NCBI RefSeq assembly: GCF_019801015.1
Contig: NZ_JAHVJZ010000005.1
Location: forward strand, 124,001-188,000
DNA: 64,000 bases
Origin: Marinobacter nauticus
Lineage (GTDB): Bacteria > Pseudomonadota > Gammaproteobacteria > Enterobacterales > Shewanellaceae
Direction: 5' to 3'
A program made the translations under genes and the position numbers. Below are positions 17,497-25,802 of this stretch, one piece after another. The notes beneath the pieces were generated by a model. It saw only the letters and a list, made by a program, of their open reading frames with translations, was not told the DNA's origin and made no database searches. Each line of letters starts with the position of its first letter. Positions within the stretch are counted from its first letter, which is position 1.

Positions 17497-19077
17497 ATGA
17501 CGGGAGAGGCGCTGTTAGCGGTGATTCAGGCTTTGGGGGGACTGGGCCTGTTCCTGCTGGGCATGCAGGTGATGACTGACGCGCTCAAGGCTCTTGGCGG
17601 CCCAGCCATGCGTCGGGCCCTGATGCGTTACACACAGACCCCGGCCAGCGGCGCCCTGGCAGGCTGTCTCTCCACCGCGCTGCTGCAATCTTCCAGCGCC
17701 ACAACGGTTGCCGCGGTTGGCTTTGTCGGGGCGGGCCTGCTGAGTTTCTCTCACGCTCTTGGCATCATCTTCGGGGCCAATCTGGGCACCACGCTCACCG
17801 GCTGGCTGGTCGCACTCGTCGGTTTCCGCTTCAAGCTCACGCTCGTTTTGATGCCACTGTGCCTGGTTGGGGTGCTGCTGAAGCTGTTCGCCACGCCGCG
17901 GGTCGGACAGTTTGGCCTGGTGCTGTCCGGGTTTGCCCTGATCTTTGTCGGCCTTGGCACCCTTCAGGCGGGCATGGGGCACTGGGACCCGAAACTGGCT
18001 CTGCTGACCTTGAGTGACAGCCGCATCATTCTGGTCTGCCTCGGCATTGTGTTTACCCTGATCACGCAAAGTTCCAGCGCTGGCGTGGCCACCACGCTGA
18101 CCGCGCTGCACGCCGGCCTGATCTCCCTGGACCAGGGGCTGGCGCTGGTGGTGGGTATGGACATCGGCACCACCGCCACCGCGGCACTGGCCACCATTGG
18201 TGGCTCCACCTCAGTGCGACGTACCGGCTTCTCCCATGTGATCTTTAATCTTTTTACCGGCGGCGGCGCACTGCTCCTGATCACCCCCTACCTATGGCTT
18301 TGTGATCGACTGGGCGTTACCACGACCGACCCTGAGCTGTTGCTGGTGGCCTTTCACAGTCTGTTCAACCTGGCCGGCGTGCTGCTGATTTTGCCCTGCA
18401 CTCCGCTGTTTTCCCGATTGATGTTCCGGCTTATCCCGGATCCCGGCCCCGACACCAGTCAGGCTCTGGAGCCCGCCTGGCTGAGCGACCCGCCGCTGGC
18501 ACTGGGCGGGGTGCTGCATGCCAGCCGCCAGCAAGCCGCCGGCCTGTGCAGTCACCTTTCCGCATTGCTCGGCGGTGCCGGTCGCCGCCAGGATCTGCAG
18601 GCCATCAAACTCCAGCTATTGCAGAGCCAGGATTTTCTCGACCACCTCCACCTGCAACCCGCCGAAACCGGACAGTGGCCGGCACTGTTGGCATTACTGG
18701 CGGCACAAGACCACCTTTACCGGCTGCTGGAACGGTGTGAAGAGGAGGAGGAGCGGGCGTTGACGGCCCGCAGCAGCCTGAGCCTGAAGCGGGAAGCCCG
18801 GCAGCTCAGTGAGTTCATTGATGACCTGCTGCTGGCCCGGAGCAGGGAGCCGGACCCGTCGCAAATTGGCCGGGCCTGCTCACTTCGGGGGGATCTGCAG
18901 ACGGCCACTGCTGAGCTTCGGCTGGCGGTGATGGGCCGGATTGGGCAAGGGGACCTCGACCGACAAGCCGGCACCCAGAGGCTGGAAGCGATTCGCTGGC
19001 TTGAGCGGGTCAGTAACCACCTGTGCGCGGTGTTAAGCCACCTCGATGATGCCAGAGAGCAGCTGGGGCAAGCGTGA
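17497..19077 (+). CDS. Na/Pi cotransporter II-family protein with PhoU-like tail
   Basis: This inner-membrane protein probably takes up phosphate with sodium. The 526 residues show two inverted repeats carrying the family hallmark QSSS motifs, LLQSSSATT (63-71) and TQSSSAGVATT (190-200). About eight helices run to residue 310. A cytoplasmic helical PhoU-like domain of about 180 residues follows, rich in glutamate, arginine and leucine. GGAGCGGGG precedes the ATG. It stands alone between a small secreted-protein gene and a terminator. Bacterial homologues such as Vibrio NptA transport phosphate; phosphate regulation was not evident in the short upstream region. Confidence 0.88.
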   Translation: MTGEALLAVIQALGGLGLFLLGMQVMTDALKALGGPAMRRALMRYTQTPASGALAGCLSTALLQSSSATTVAAVGFVGAGLLSFSHALGIIFGANLGTTLTGWLVALVGFRFKLTLVLMPLCLVGVLLKLFATPRVGQFGLVLSGFALIFVGLGTLQAGMGHWDPKLALLTLSDSRIILVCLGIVFTLITQSSSAGVATTLTALHAGLISLDQGLALVVGMDIGTTATAALATIGGSTSVRRTGFSHVIFNLFTGGGALLLITPYLWLCDRLGVTTTDPELLLVAFHSLFNLAGVLLILPCTPLFSRLMFRLIPDPGPDTSQALEPAWLSDPPLALGGVLHASRQQAAGLCSHLSALLGGAGRRQDLQAIKLQLLQSQDFLDHLHLQPAETGQWPALLALLAAQDHLYRLLERCEEEEERALTARSSLSLKREARQLSEFIDDLLLARSREPDPSQIGRACSLRGDLQTATAELRLAVMGRIGQGDLDRQAGTQRLEAIRWLERVSNHLCAVLSHLDDAREQLGQA

Positions 19078-19097
19078 CGTTTGCTGAAGCAGAAACC

Positions 19098-19124
19098 ACA
19101 ACGCCGCCCGATGGGCGGCGTTGT
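19098..19124. terminator. Hairpin terminator between the Na/Pi cotransporter gene and pmbA
   Basis: CAACGCCGCCC and GGGCGGCGTTG form an 11-bp perfect stem with loop GAT between two convergent genes. T-rich tails are short on both sides, so strength may differ by direction. Confidence 0.75.
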
Positions 19125-19141
19125 TCGAATCCCGACAGGGC

Positions 19142-20479
19142 TCAGTTTCCGGCGACTTTCAGCGTATCCAGCAGGATCGGGCCGGTCTGCAGGCTGTGGC
19201 GGGGGTCCACATCGGAGCCCACAGCCACCATGGTGCGGTACATCTGCTTCAGATTCCCGGCGATGGTGATCTCATGAACCGGGTACTGAATTTCACCGTT
19301 CTCCACCCAGAAGCCAGCGGCGCCACGGGAGTAATCGCCGGTCACGCCGTTGACGCCCTGGCCCATCAGTTCCGTCACGTAGAGGCCGGTGCCCAGCTGT
19401 TTCAGCATCGCAGCCAAATCACCACCATTACGCTTGACCTGCCAGTTGTAGATGCCACCAGCGTGGCCGGTGTTGGTCATGCCCAGGCGGCGGGCGGAGT
19501 AAGCGGTCAGCAGGTAGGACTTCAGAACGCCGTCGCGGACGATATCACGGGCCTGCGTCGCCACCCCTTCGCCATCGAACGGCGCGGAGGCCAGGCCCAT
19601 CGCCAGATGGGGGTTCTCTTCGATGCCGAACCACTCCGGAAACAGCTGGGTATTCTGGCTGTCCTTCAGGAAGCTGGCATCCCGGTAGAGGCTGGCGCCG
19701 GAGATGGCACCCACCAGGTGGCCCAACAGTCCGGTGGCCAGGTCGGCGCTGAACAGTACCGGCACCTGACAGGTTCCGATTTTCCGGGCCCCCAGTCGGG
19801 AGGCGGTATCCAGGCCGGCCTGACGGCCGACCTGCTCAGGCGAGGCCAGATCAGAGAAGCGGCGCGCGACGGTGTAGTCGTAATCCCGCTCCATGCCCTG
19901 ATCATCCTGGCCAATCACCACACAGGAGAGGCTGTGGCGGGAGCTGGCGTAGCTGCCGATAAAACCGTGGCTGTTACCGTAAACCTTGATCCCTTCGTGG
20001 CTGTTAAAGCTGGCCCCGTCAGAATTCACAATGCGCGGGTCCGCCGCCAGTGCTGCCGCTTCGCAGCGGCTGGCCATCTCGGCGCCCTGCTCCGGGGTGA
20101 AGGATTCCGGGTGGTAGAGGTCCAGCTCCGGCAGCTGAGCCGGCATCCGATCCGGATCCGCCAGGCCGTTGTACTGATCCGCCGTGGTCTGCGCCGCGAT
20201 GGTGGCCGCCGCTTTCACCGCTTCACGAATGGCGGTTTCCGACAAGTCTGAGGTCGAGGCATTGCCCTTGGCACCCCCACGGAACACCGAGATCCCCAGC
20301 GCCCCATCCTTGTTGAACTCCACGGTTTCCACTTCACCGTGTCGGGTGGAAACGGACAGCCCCTGCTGCTTGTGGATCGCCACCTCGGCTCCGTCCAGGC
20401 CCAGGGCCTTGGCGGAATCCAGGGCGCAGGCTACGGCCGCTTCCAGGATCCCTTTCTGTTGCGCTAACGGCTCACTCAT
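19142..20479 (-). CDS. pmbA: Metalloprotease subunit PmbA (TldE)
   Basis: PmbA (TldE) pairs with TldD to form a metallopeptidase that matures microcin B17 in E. coli and degrades unfolded peptides such as the antitoxin CcdA. The 445 residues match the PmbA/TldD family over the full length, with the GAAGFWVENGEIQYPVHEIT segment near the C-terminus. It lacks the zinc-binding HExxxH motif present in TldD, as expected for this subunit. It is divergent from darP, an arrangement conserved in gammaproteobacteria. Its partner TldD is encoded 5 kb away on the same strand. Confidence 0.95.
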   Translation of the reverse strand: MSEPLAQQKGILEAAVACALDSAKALGLDGAEVAIHKQQGLSVSTRHGEVETVEFNKDGALGISVFRGGAKGNASTSDLSETAIREAVKAAATIAAQTTADQYNGLADPDRMPAQLPELDLYHPESFTPEQGAEMASRCEAAALAADPRIVNSDGASFNSHEGIKVYGNSHGFIGSYASSRHSLSCVVIGQDDQGMERDYDYTVARRFSDLASPEQVGRQAGLDTASRLGARKIGTCQVPVLFSADLATGLLGHLVGAISGASLYRDASFLKDSQNTQLFPEWFGIEENPHLAMGLASAPFDGEGVATQARDIVRDGVLKSYLLTAYSARRLGMTNTGHAGGIYNWQVKRNGGDLAAMLKQLGTGLYVTELMGQGVNGVTGDYSRGAAGFWVENGEIQYPVHEITIAGNLKQMYRTMVAVGSDVDPRHSLQTGPILLDTLKVAGN

Positions 20480-20611
20480 CGGTCACACTGCTCTTGGTTT
20501 TTCGAAGCGGACAGGATAGCAGAGCCCGCTCCGTCCGTCCCCCTGTGCATTTACGGGATCTCGTGGCTCACCATCTGGTAAAATGGTCATTTTTAGCCTC
20601 CGGAGTGAACC

Positions 20612-21127
20612 ATGGTGGAGTACGAGGACTATTACGAAGACGATTTCATCAGCAAAAGCCAGCTGAAGCGGGAGGCGGAGGCGCTGCAACAACTGGGTGA
20701 GGAGCTGCTTGCGCTCACCAAGGCCGAGCTGGCAAAAATCCCGATGGATGAAGATCTGGCCGACGCGTTTGCTCTGGCTCATAAGATCAAAGGTAAGCAC
20801 GAAGCCTACCGCCGTCAGGTGCAGTATATCGGTAAGATGATGCGCAGCCGCGACCCGGAGCCAATGCAGGAAGCGTTGGATAAGATCCGCAACAAGCACA
20901 ACCAGGCCACTGCCGAGTTCCATAAGCTGGAGCAGCTGCGCGAGCGCCTGCTGAGCGGTGGCAACGACGCTCTGCAGGATGCGCTGGCAGAACACCCGGC
21001 GCTGGCCGATGAGATGCAGCGCTTGCGCCAGCTGATCCGTCAGGCGGCCAAAGAGCAGAAAGAGAACAAACCACCGAAGTCCAGCCGCGAGCTGTTTAAA
21101 CTGCTTCGCAGCACACTTCAGGTGTAA
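20612..21127 (+). CDS. darP: Ribosome biogenesis factor DarP (YjgA)
   Basis: DarP (YjgA) associates with late 50S precursors and helps mature the peptidyl-transferase centre. The 171-residue protein is almost wholly alpha-helical and highly charged, beginning with an acidic tyrosine-rich stretch (VEYEDYYEDDFISKSQLKRE) and ending SSRELFKLLRSTLQ. These features match the family. CCGGAG stands before the ATG. The gene is divergent from pmbA and ends in a strong terminator. Confidence 0.93.
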   Translation: MVEYEDYYEDDFISKSQLKREAEALQQLGEELLALTKAELAKIPMDEDLADAFALAHKIKGKHEAYRRQVQYIGKMMRSRDPEPMQEALDKIRNKHNQATAEFHKLEQLRERLLSGGNDALQDALAEHPALADEMQRLRQLIRQAAKEQKENKPPKSSRELFKLLRSTLQV

Positions 21128-21157
21128 AAAAGGGCGGTCACAGACCGCCCTTTTTTT
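21126..21157. terminator. Bidirectional terminator between darP and the efflux operon
   Basis: GGGCGGTC and GACCGCCC form an 8-bp stem with a 3-nt loop, flanked by an A run and a run of seven T. It can stop darP and the convergent exporter operon. It overlaps the last bases of both coding regions. Confidence 0.9.
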
Positions 21158-22292
21158 ATTTCCGCTTCAGACGCTGTCCCACGCCCCACACCGCCAGCGC
21201 ACCGTAAGCCACAGCCTGTCCCCAGAGCGTCACCAGCTGTGGCATCAGGTCTGCCGGGGCGGCCCCCAGCTGGTTCAACCGAATCATCCCCTGCATCATC
21301 GGCTCGGCTGGCACCAGCCCCCACAGCGCCACCAGCGGTAAGGGCAACGCCTCAACCGGCCAGACAAACCCGGCGATAAAGAGCAACGGCATAGAGCTGA
21401 GCACCAGGATCTGGCTGAGCAGGTCCCGTCGGGTCACCAACGACGCCAGGAAGATCCCCAACGAGGCGGTGGCCAGCAGAAACGGGATCAACATGCCCCA
21501 CAGCGCCACCAGCGACCCCAGCAACGCCACATCGTAAAAGCGCAGAGCCGGGCCGAGATACCAGCAGGTGGCCAGGGCGAACGCGGGCACCAACAGCGCC
21601 AGGTCGACCCGGTAAAGCCGCCAGGCCGTGGCTTGTTGCCACAGCCCTGAACGACCCCAGCGACCCGTGCCAATCAGCGCCGCGCAGATCAGCATCAGCT
21701 GATGCAGGATCAGCACAAACAGGCCCGGCAGCACGTAGCTCAGGTAACCCAGTCCGGGATTGCTGGCGGGTACGACGTTCAGATCCACCCCGCCAAGCCG
21801 GCTGGTTTGCAGCGCGTAGCCATCGCCGGAAAACACCTGTCGCGCCACCCGGACCTGCCCGCTCAGTACCGTCGCTGCTGCGGTCACTGACTCAGCGATG
21901 GTGCCGTAAGGGAGAAAGTAGTTGGCGTTGGCAGCGACAATCACATCGCCGGTAAACCCTCGCCTCAGTGATCGCTCAAACCCCTCCGGGATCCAAACCA
22001 TGCCAGCCGCCTCACCACTGAGCACCAGGGTTCGGGCCTGGTCCAGCTCGGTGACCCGGTCGGTAATGGTGACCCCCGGTGTCGCTCCGAGCGCCCGGAG
22101 CAATCTCCGGCTCGCAACCGAGTGGTCCTGATCCCAGACCACCACGGGCTGTGCGGTCGTCACTTCATGGAGATAAGGGGCCGGATACAGCACCAGGTAG
22201 ATGCCCAGTCCGGCGAAGAAGGTGATGAGCAGGGCTTTGTCCCGCCACAACTGGCGAAACTCCTGTCGCCAGAGCGATAGCCAGGCATTCAT
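21156..22292 (-). CDS. ABC-2 type permease subunit (second of pair)
   Basis: The 378-residue protein has an N-terminal transmembrane helix (about 20-40), a large extracytoplasmic domain beginning PVVVWDQDHSVASRRLLRAL, and about five C-terminal helices. This is the ABC2_membrane_3 layout of YbhS, YbhR and YhhJ. Such proteins normally pair with an ATPase and a HlyD-family adaptor to export drugs or other hydrophobic compounds. The ATG at 22292 overlaps the preceding stop and has GGAGGCGG ahead. An in-frame extension to 22604 lies inside the neighbouring permease and is rejected. The terminator lies immediately at its end. Confidence 0.85.
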   Translation of the reverse strand: MNAWLSLWRQEFRQLWRDKALLITFFAGLGIYLVLYPAPYLHEVTTAQPVVVWDQDHSVASRRLLRALGATPGVTITDRVTELDQARTLVLSGEAAGMVWIPEGFERSLRRGFTGDVIVAANANYFLPYGTIAESVTAAATVLSGQVRVARQVFSGDGYALQTSRLGGVDLNVVPASNPGLGYLSYVLPGLFVLILHQLMLICAALIGTGRWGRSGLWQQATAWRLYRVDLALLVPAFALATCWYLGPALRFYDVALLGSLVALWGMLIPFLLATASLGIFLASLVTRRDLLSQILVLSSMPLLFIAGFVWPVEALPLPLVALWGLVPAEPMMQGMIRLNQLGAAPADLMPQLVTLWGQAVAYGALAVWGVGQRLKRK

Positions 22293-23359
22293 GGCATCCG
22301 CCTCCATAGCCACAGCACCAACGGCAGCGGCAGCAATAGCGGCCACAGATCCAGCCACGGCGCGGTGCCGAGACCCCGGTAACTTTGCAGCAGGGGCAGG
22401 TAATGGCTTGAGGGAAGAATGTCCGCCCACCACTGCGCCAGGGTCGGCATGCTGCTGGTGGGCATGGTCAGCCCCATGTAGGTAAAGGCCGGCGTCAGCA
22501 GAGCCGCGCCGCTGGACACCAGCTGAGCGGATTCCCGGCCGGTTTTCACCAGCACCAGTGCCAAGGCTGTCAGCGGCACCAGCAACGGCAGCAGCGCCAG
22601 CCACAACGGCCAGAGTGGCGCATCATGGGCCACCATCAGAAGATCCCGCATCCAGAAGATCCCGACACCGGCCCAGGCCCATTGGATCCCCAACACCGCC
22701 AGCAACCATCGACCCGGGGCCTTACCACCCGGAGGCGTAAAGTAGAGGTTCAGCACCGAGAACAGCACCAGAATCTGCCAGATCGCCAGGCACAGTCCCG
22801 GCAACAGAAACGCAGCGTAATCCATGCCCCGGTTATTGAGGGCCGTCAGCTGAATGGCGACCGGCGACAGCTGCGCCGCCACCGCCGACGCCGGCAGCCC
22901 TTTTGCCAGCACCGCCAGCGCCCCCTGATTTTGCAACGCGTCCGCCAGGGCCAGCTGAATGGGGGCTTTCAGACGCTTGCCCATCAACAGGTACTGGCCG
23001 TTGTAACGCACATCCAGGGAGGGCGTGAGGCCATGGCGCAGATCGGCACTGAATCCCGCTGGCACGAAGACCTGGGCGTACACATCACCGCGCCGCAGTG
23101 CGGCAGCGGACTCCGCCATATCCACTTTCGCCACCAACTCAATAGCCGGAGCCGCCGACAGCGCCCGCCCCAACTCCCTGGACAGGGCGCTATGATCTTC
23201 GTCCACCCAGGCCACCGGCAGGTTCACCGGGGAGCGCGCAGAGAAGATGGCATACAGCAGCATCCCCATCAGCCAGGGGGCCACCAACAACAGAAACGCC
23301 TGCCAGGGGTCCGATTTGGCCCAGGCCAGCAGGCGTTGAATCAGGCTGTCCGCCGCCAC
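22289..23359 (-). CDS. ABC-2 type permease subunit (first of pair)
   Basis: The 356-residue permease resembles its downstream neighbour: first helix at about 19-40, then a periplasmic domain starting VAWVDEDHSALSRELGRAL, then about five helices from about 175. Both subunits probably form a heterodimer. It starts three bases after the adaptor gene and overlaps the next permease by four bases. Notably, no ATP-binding subunit is encoded in the operon, so the energy source is unclear. Confidence 0.85.
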   Translation of the reverse strand: MAADSLIQRLLAWAKSDPWQAFLLLVAPWLMGMLLYAIFSARSPVNLPVAWVDEDHSALSRELGRALSAAPAIELVAKVDMAESAAALRRGDVYAQVFVPAGFSADLRHGLTPSLDVRYNGQYLLMGKRLKAPIQLALADALQNQGALAVLAKGLPASAVAAQLSPVAIQLTALNNRGMDYAAFLLPGLCLAIWQILVLFSVLNLYFTPPGGKAPGRWLLAVLGIQWAWAGVGIFWMRDLLMVAHDAPLWPLWLALLPLLVPLTALALVLVKTGRESAQLVSSGAALLTPAFTYMGLTMPTSSMPTLAQWWADILPSSHYLPLLQSYRGLGTAPWLDLWPLLLPLPLVLWLWRRMP

Positions 23360-23362
23360 GCT

Positions 23363-24337
23363 TTATTCGTCCAGCAACACAGTCATACCGGCACGCAGGC
23401 CAGCAATGGGCGCAAGCGGACGCAGCTCCACCTCAAAGGTGCGCATGTCGAAGTCGGCGCCACTTTCCGTCGCCCGCCAGGTGGCAAACTCCCCCTGAAC
23501 CGCGCGATACGCCACCTCAAACGGGAAGCTGGCGTCCAGCGCCGGGATCCGAAGGGTCACCTGTTTGCCCTTGGCAAACTGGGCCAGACGGTCTTCCCGC
23601 ACCTGAAACAAGGCCCAGGCGTCACTCATATCAACCAGTGTCACGACCGGGAAACCCTGAGGAGCTAACTCACCCTCCTGAAGCAACACCTGGGCGATCT
23701 CCCCGGCGCGGGGGGCCCGCATCTGGCTGTCCGCCAGCACCGCCTGCACTTCTGCCAGTTGGCCACGGGCGGCTTCCGCCTGCCCCTGGGCCGCTTCACG
23801 GGTCTCCTTACGAGCGCCCTCTTCCGCCATCTGGTACAAGGCCTCTGCTGCGCTGGCCTGGTACTGAGCCGCCTGCCACTGGGCATAGGCTTCGTCCCGC
23901 TTCTGACGCGCCACAACGCCGTCATCGAACAGCGCCTGAACCCGCTCATAGGTGGCTTTATGCAGGTTGGCGGCGGCCAGAGCCCGCTGCCAGTCATCCC
24001 GCGCCGCCTGGATCTGCTGGGTGCGCGCACCGGCATCCGCTTCCGCTTCCATCGCCTCGGCCGCCTTTACCCCGGCCCGGGCCTGTTGCAGCCGGGCTTC
24101 CAGCTCCGGACTGGACAAGGTGTAGAGCAGGTCACCGGCGGCCACCTGATCACCACGGCGAACCGTCAGCTCCGCCACCCGGCCCGGCACTTTGGAGGAA
24201 ACGTGGTACTGCCGCGCCTCAATCTCGCCCTGCAGGCGATAGGGTTGAGGCTGATAGGCCTGGTACATGGCCCAGCCGCTCAGCACCGCCAACAGAGCGA
24301 CGGCGCCGCCCACCAAAAGAGTCTGATTCTTGCTCAT
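23363..24337 (-). CDS. HlyD/EmrA-family periplasmic adaptor
   Basis: This membrane-fusion protein would link the ABC-2 permeases to a TolC-type outer-membrane channel. The 324 residues contain an N-terminal membrane anchor (about 6-25) and a lipoyl/barrel-sandwich segment (about 38-70, VSSKVPGRVAELTVRRGDQV). A long alanine- and glutamine-rich coiled-coil hairpin follows at about 80-200. The second half of the lipoyl domain and a beta-barrel come next (about 205-324). The ATG shares a base with the TolC-family gene stop (TGATG). It resembles YhiI/YbhG-type adaptors. Confidence 0.9.
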   Translation of the reverse strand: MSKNQTLLVGGAVALLAVLSGWAMYQAYQPQPYRLQGEIEARQYHVSSKVPGRVAELTVRRGDQVAAGDLLYTLSSPELEARLQQARAGVKAAEAMEAEADAGARTQQIQAARDDWQRALAAANLHKATYERVQALFDDGVVARQKRDEAYAQWQAAQYQASAAEALYQMAEEGARKETREAAQGQAEAARGQLAEVQAVLADSQMRAPRAGEIAQVLLQEGELAPQGFPVVTLVDMSDAWALFQVREDRLAQFAKGKQVTLRIPALDASFPFEVAYRAVQGEFATWRATESGADFDMRTFEVELRPLAPIAGLRAGMTVLLDE

Positions 24338-25659
24338 CAGGGCCCCATCCAATCAATCATCTGTTCCATACTGCCGCCCAGAGTGGTGATCTGTGCCAGC
24401 GCCACAAGGTACTGATAGCGGGCCCGGGCTTTGCCCAGTTGCACCTCCATCAGGCGCTGATCCGCGTCCACCTGCTCCAGTGAGGTGCCCAGGCCCTGAC
24501 GGAACGCCAGTTCCCGCAGACGGCGATTTTCCCGGGCCAGTTGCTCGGCACTGTCCAGGGCGTTCAATTCGTATCTGGCCTGCTCCAGATTGGCGTACTG
24601 GGAGGAGAGCAGCAGCTTCAGGTCCTGCTCGGTCTGGGCTTTGCGGTGACGGGCTTCCATCTCGGCGCTCTTTGCCGCTTTGACCCGATCGCTGCGGCCA
24701 TCGTTGGTGAACAGCGGCACCTTAACCCGCACACCCACCAGCCATTCCGGCTCCAGCTCTGACAGCACGCTGCTGTCTTCTGCCAGGGTGTAGCTGCCAA
24801 ACAGCCCCACTTCCGGCTTGTAGCGGCCCCGCTCGGCATCGATGCTGCCCCGTGCCTGGCGCGTCTTGGCGTCGAACAGCGCCAGCGCAGGATGCCCCGC
24901 CAGCATGCTTTGCTGAAGCTGGCCCAGCGCCGGCGTCTGCTGCGGCAGGGTATTGCGGGTCACCGGCTGCACCTGGTCCAGTTGCAGCAAGCTGTCGAGT
25001 GCCTGCTGAGCCAGATCCCGCTGCCGCTCTGCCTGGGCCAGCGCGATCCGGGCCTGATCCACTGCGACTGCGGCATTCATCCGCTCCACGGCGGCGATCT
25101 GCCCCTGCTCCTCCAGTTTCTTGGCGTTGCCCAGATGCTTCTCCAGCGCCGCCACCTGGCTCTCTCTCAGGGTGACGTTCTGCGTCGCCAGCTGCAGACC
25201 AAAGTAGCGCTCTACCAGTACGGTGAATCGTTCGCGCCGTTTGATCTCCTGCTCCTGGGCCCGGGCATCCAGTTCCGCCTGCTTCACCGCCTGCGCCGCC
25301 TGGATGCGTCCTCCGGCGTAGATGGGCCAGCTGCCCACCAGCGAAGCGCGGTAGATCTCCCGCTCCGTCAGCGGCAGGGAGGGAAGGGGAAAGGGTAAGC
25401 CCGGCAGGGCCGGATTCAGGTCCAGCTCAATCGGTTGATCCAGGTAGGCATAGGTCCCGGACAAAGAGAGTTGCGGCAGACCCAGATCCCCGGCCACGTC
25501 ACGTTCAGCCCGGGCGCGGTCGGTGGCCAGTTGTTCAGCTTTCAGCAGGTCACTGGCGGACTGGAGCCGCTGCCAGGCATCCGACAACGTCATGGGCGCG
25601 GCTTGGGCTGGGTTGGCCAGCAGGGCCAACAGCATTGCCAGAGTCACAGGCAGTCTCAC
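24337..25659 (-). CDS. TolC-family outer-membrane efflux protein
   Basis: This is an outer-membrane channel/tunnel protein for the exporter encoded downstream. The 440 residues have a signal peptide (LPVTLAMLLALLANPAQA) and two repeats of long helical hairpins typical of OEP/TolC proteins. The GTG at 25659 is taken as the start because GAGGAG stands eight bases before it, whereas the first in-frame GTG at 25668 touches that ribosome-binding site. It is the first gene of a four-gene operon with a good promoter and palindromic operator candidate. Confidence 0.88.
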   Translation of the reverse strand: MRLPVTLAMLLALLANPAQAAPMTLSDAWQRLQSASDLLKAEQLATDRARAERDVAGDLGLPQLSLSGTYAYLDQPIELDLNPALPGLPFPLPSLPLTEREIYRASLVGSWPIYAGGRIQAAQAVKQAELDARAQEQEIKRRERFTVLVERYFGLQLATQNVTLRESQVAALEKHLGNAKKLEEQGQIAAVERMNAAVAVDQARIALAQAERQRDLAQQALDSLLQLDQVQPVTRNTLPQQTPALGQLQQSMLAGHPALALFDAKTRQARGSIDAERGRYKPEVGLFGSYTLAEDSSVLSELEPEWLVGVRVKVPLFTNDGRSDRVKAAKSAEMEARHRKAQTEQDLKLLLSSQYANLEQARYELNALDSAEQLARENRRLRELAFRQGLGTSLEQVDADQRLMEVQLGKARARYQYLVALAQITTLGGSMEQMIDWMGP

Positions 25660-25678
25660 GAATCCCACTCCTCAATAT

Positions 25679-25694
25679 TAGAGTAATTACTCTA
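25679..25694. promoter_or_regulatory. 16-bp palindrome, probable operator of the efflux operon
   Basis: TAGAGTAATTACTCTA is a perfect palindrome placed just downstream of the -10 element, where a bound repressor would block transcription. Its size and symmetry suit a TetR- or MarR-family dimer. No regulator gene is adjacent, so the controlling protein would be encoded elsewhere. The symmetry is seen; the role is inferred. Confidence 0.6.
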
Positions 25695-25697
25695 TTC

Positions 25698-25725
25698 ATT
25701 ATCCGGATCTGACGATCCCTTGCAA
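25698..25725 (-). promoter_or_regulatory. Sigma70-type promoter of the efflux operon
   Basis: On the minus strand TTGCAA (25720-25725) and GATAAT (25698-25703) are 16 nt apart and match four and five consensus positions. The predicted start of transcription falls inside the palindrome at 25679-25694. Confidence 0.5.
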
Positions 25726-25760
25726 TGACTTAGGGTACACCCTTTTTAAAAACCCCATAA

Positions 25761-25786
25761 AAAAGCGGGCCTTTGGGCCCGCTTTT
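25761..25786. terminator. Terminator after tldD
   Basis: An AAAAGCGGGCC/GGCCCGCTTTT stem with a 4-nt loop lies 17 nt beyond the tldD stop, flanked by A and T runs. It closes the long mreB-to-tldD gene series. Confidence 0.9.
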
Positions 25787-25802
25787 TTGAGAGGTGTTCG
25801 AT

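Noticed and set aside
22293..22604. N-terminal extension of the second ABC-2 permease gene
   Set aside because: The extra 104 codons lie inside the neighbouring permease gene and give alanine/histidine-rich nonsense; the ATG at 22292 has a good ribosome-binding site.
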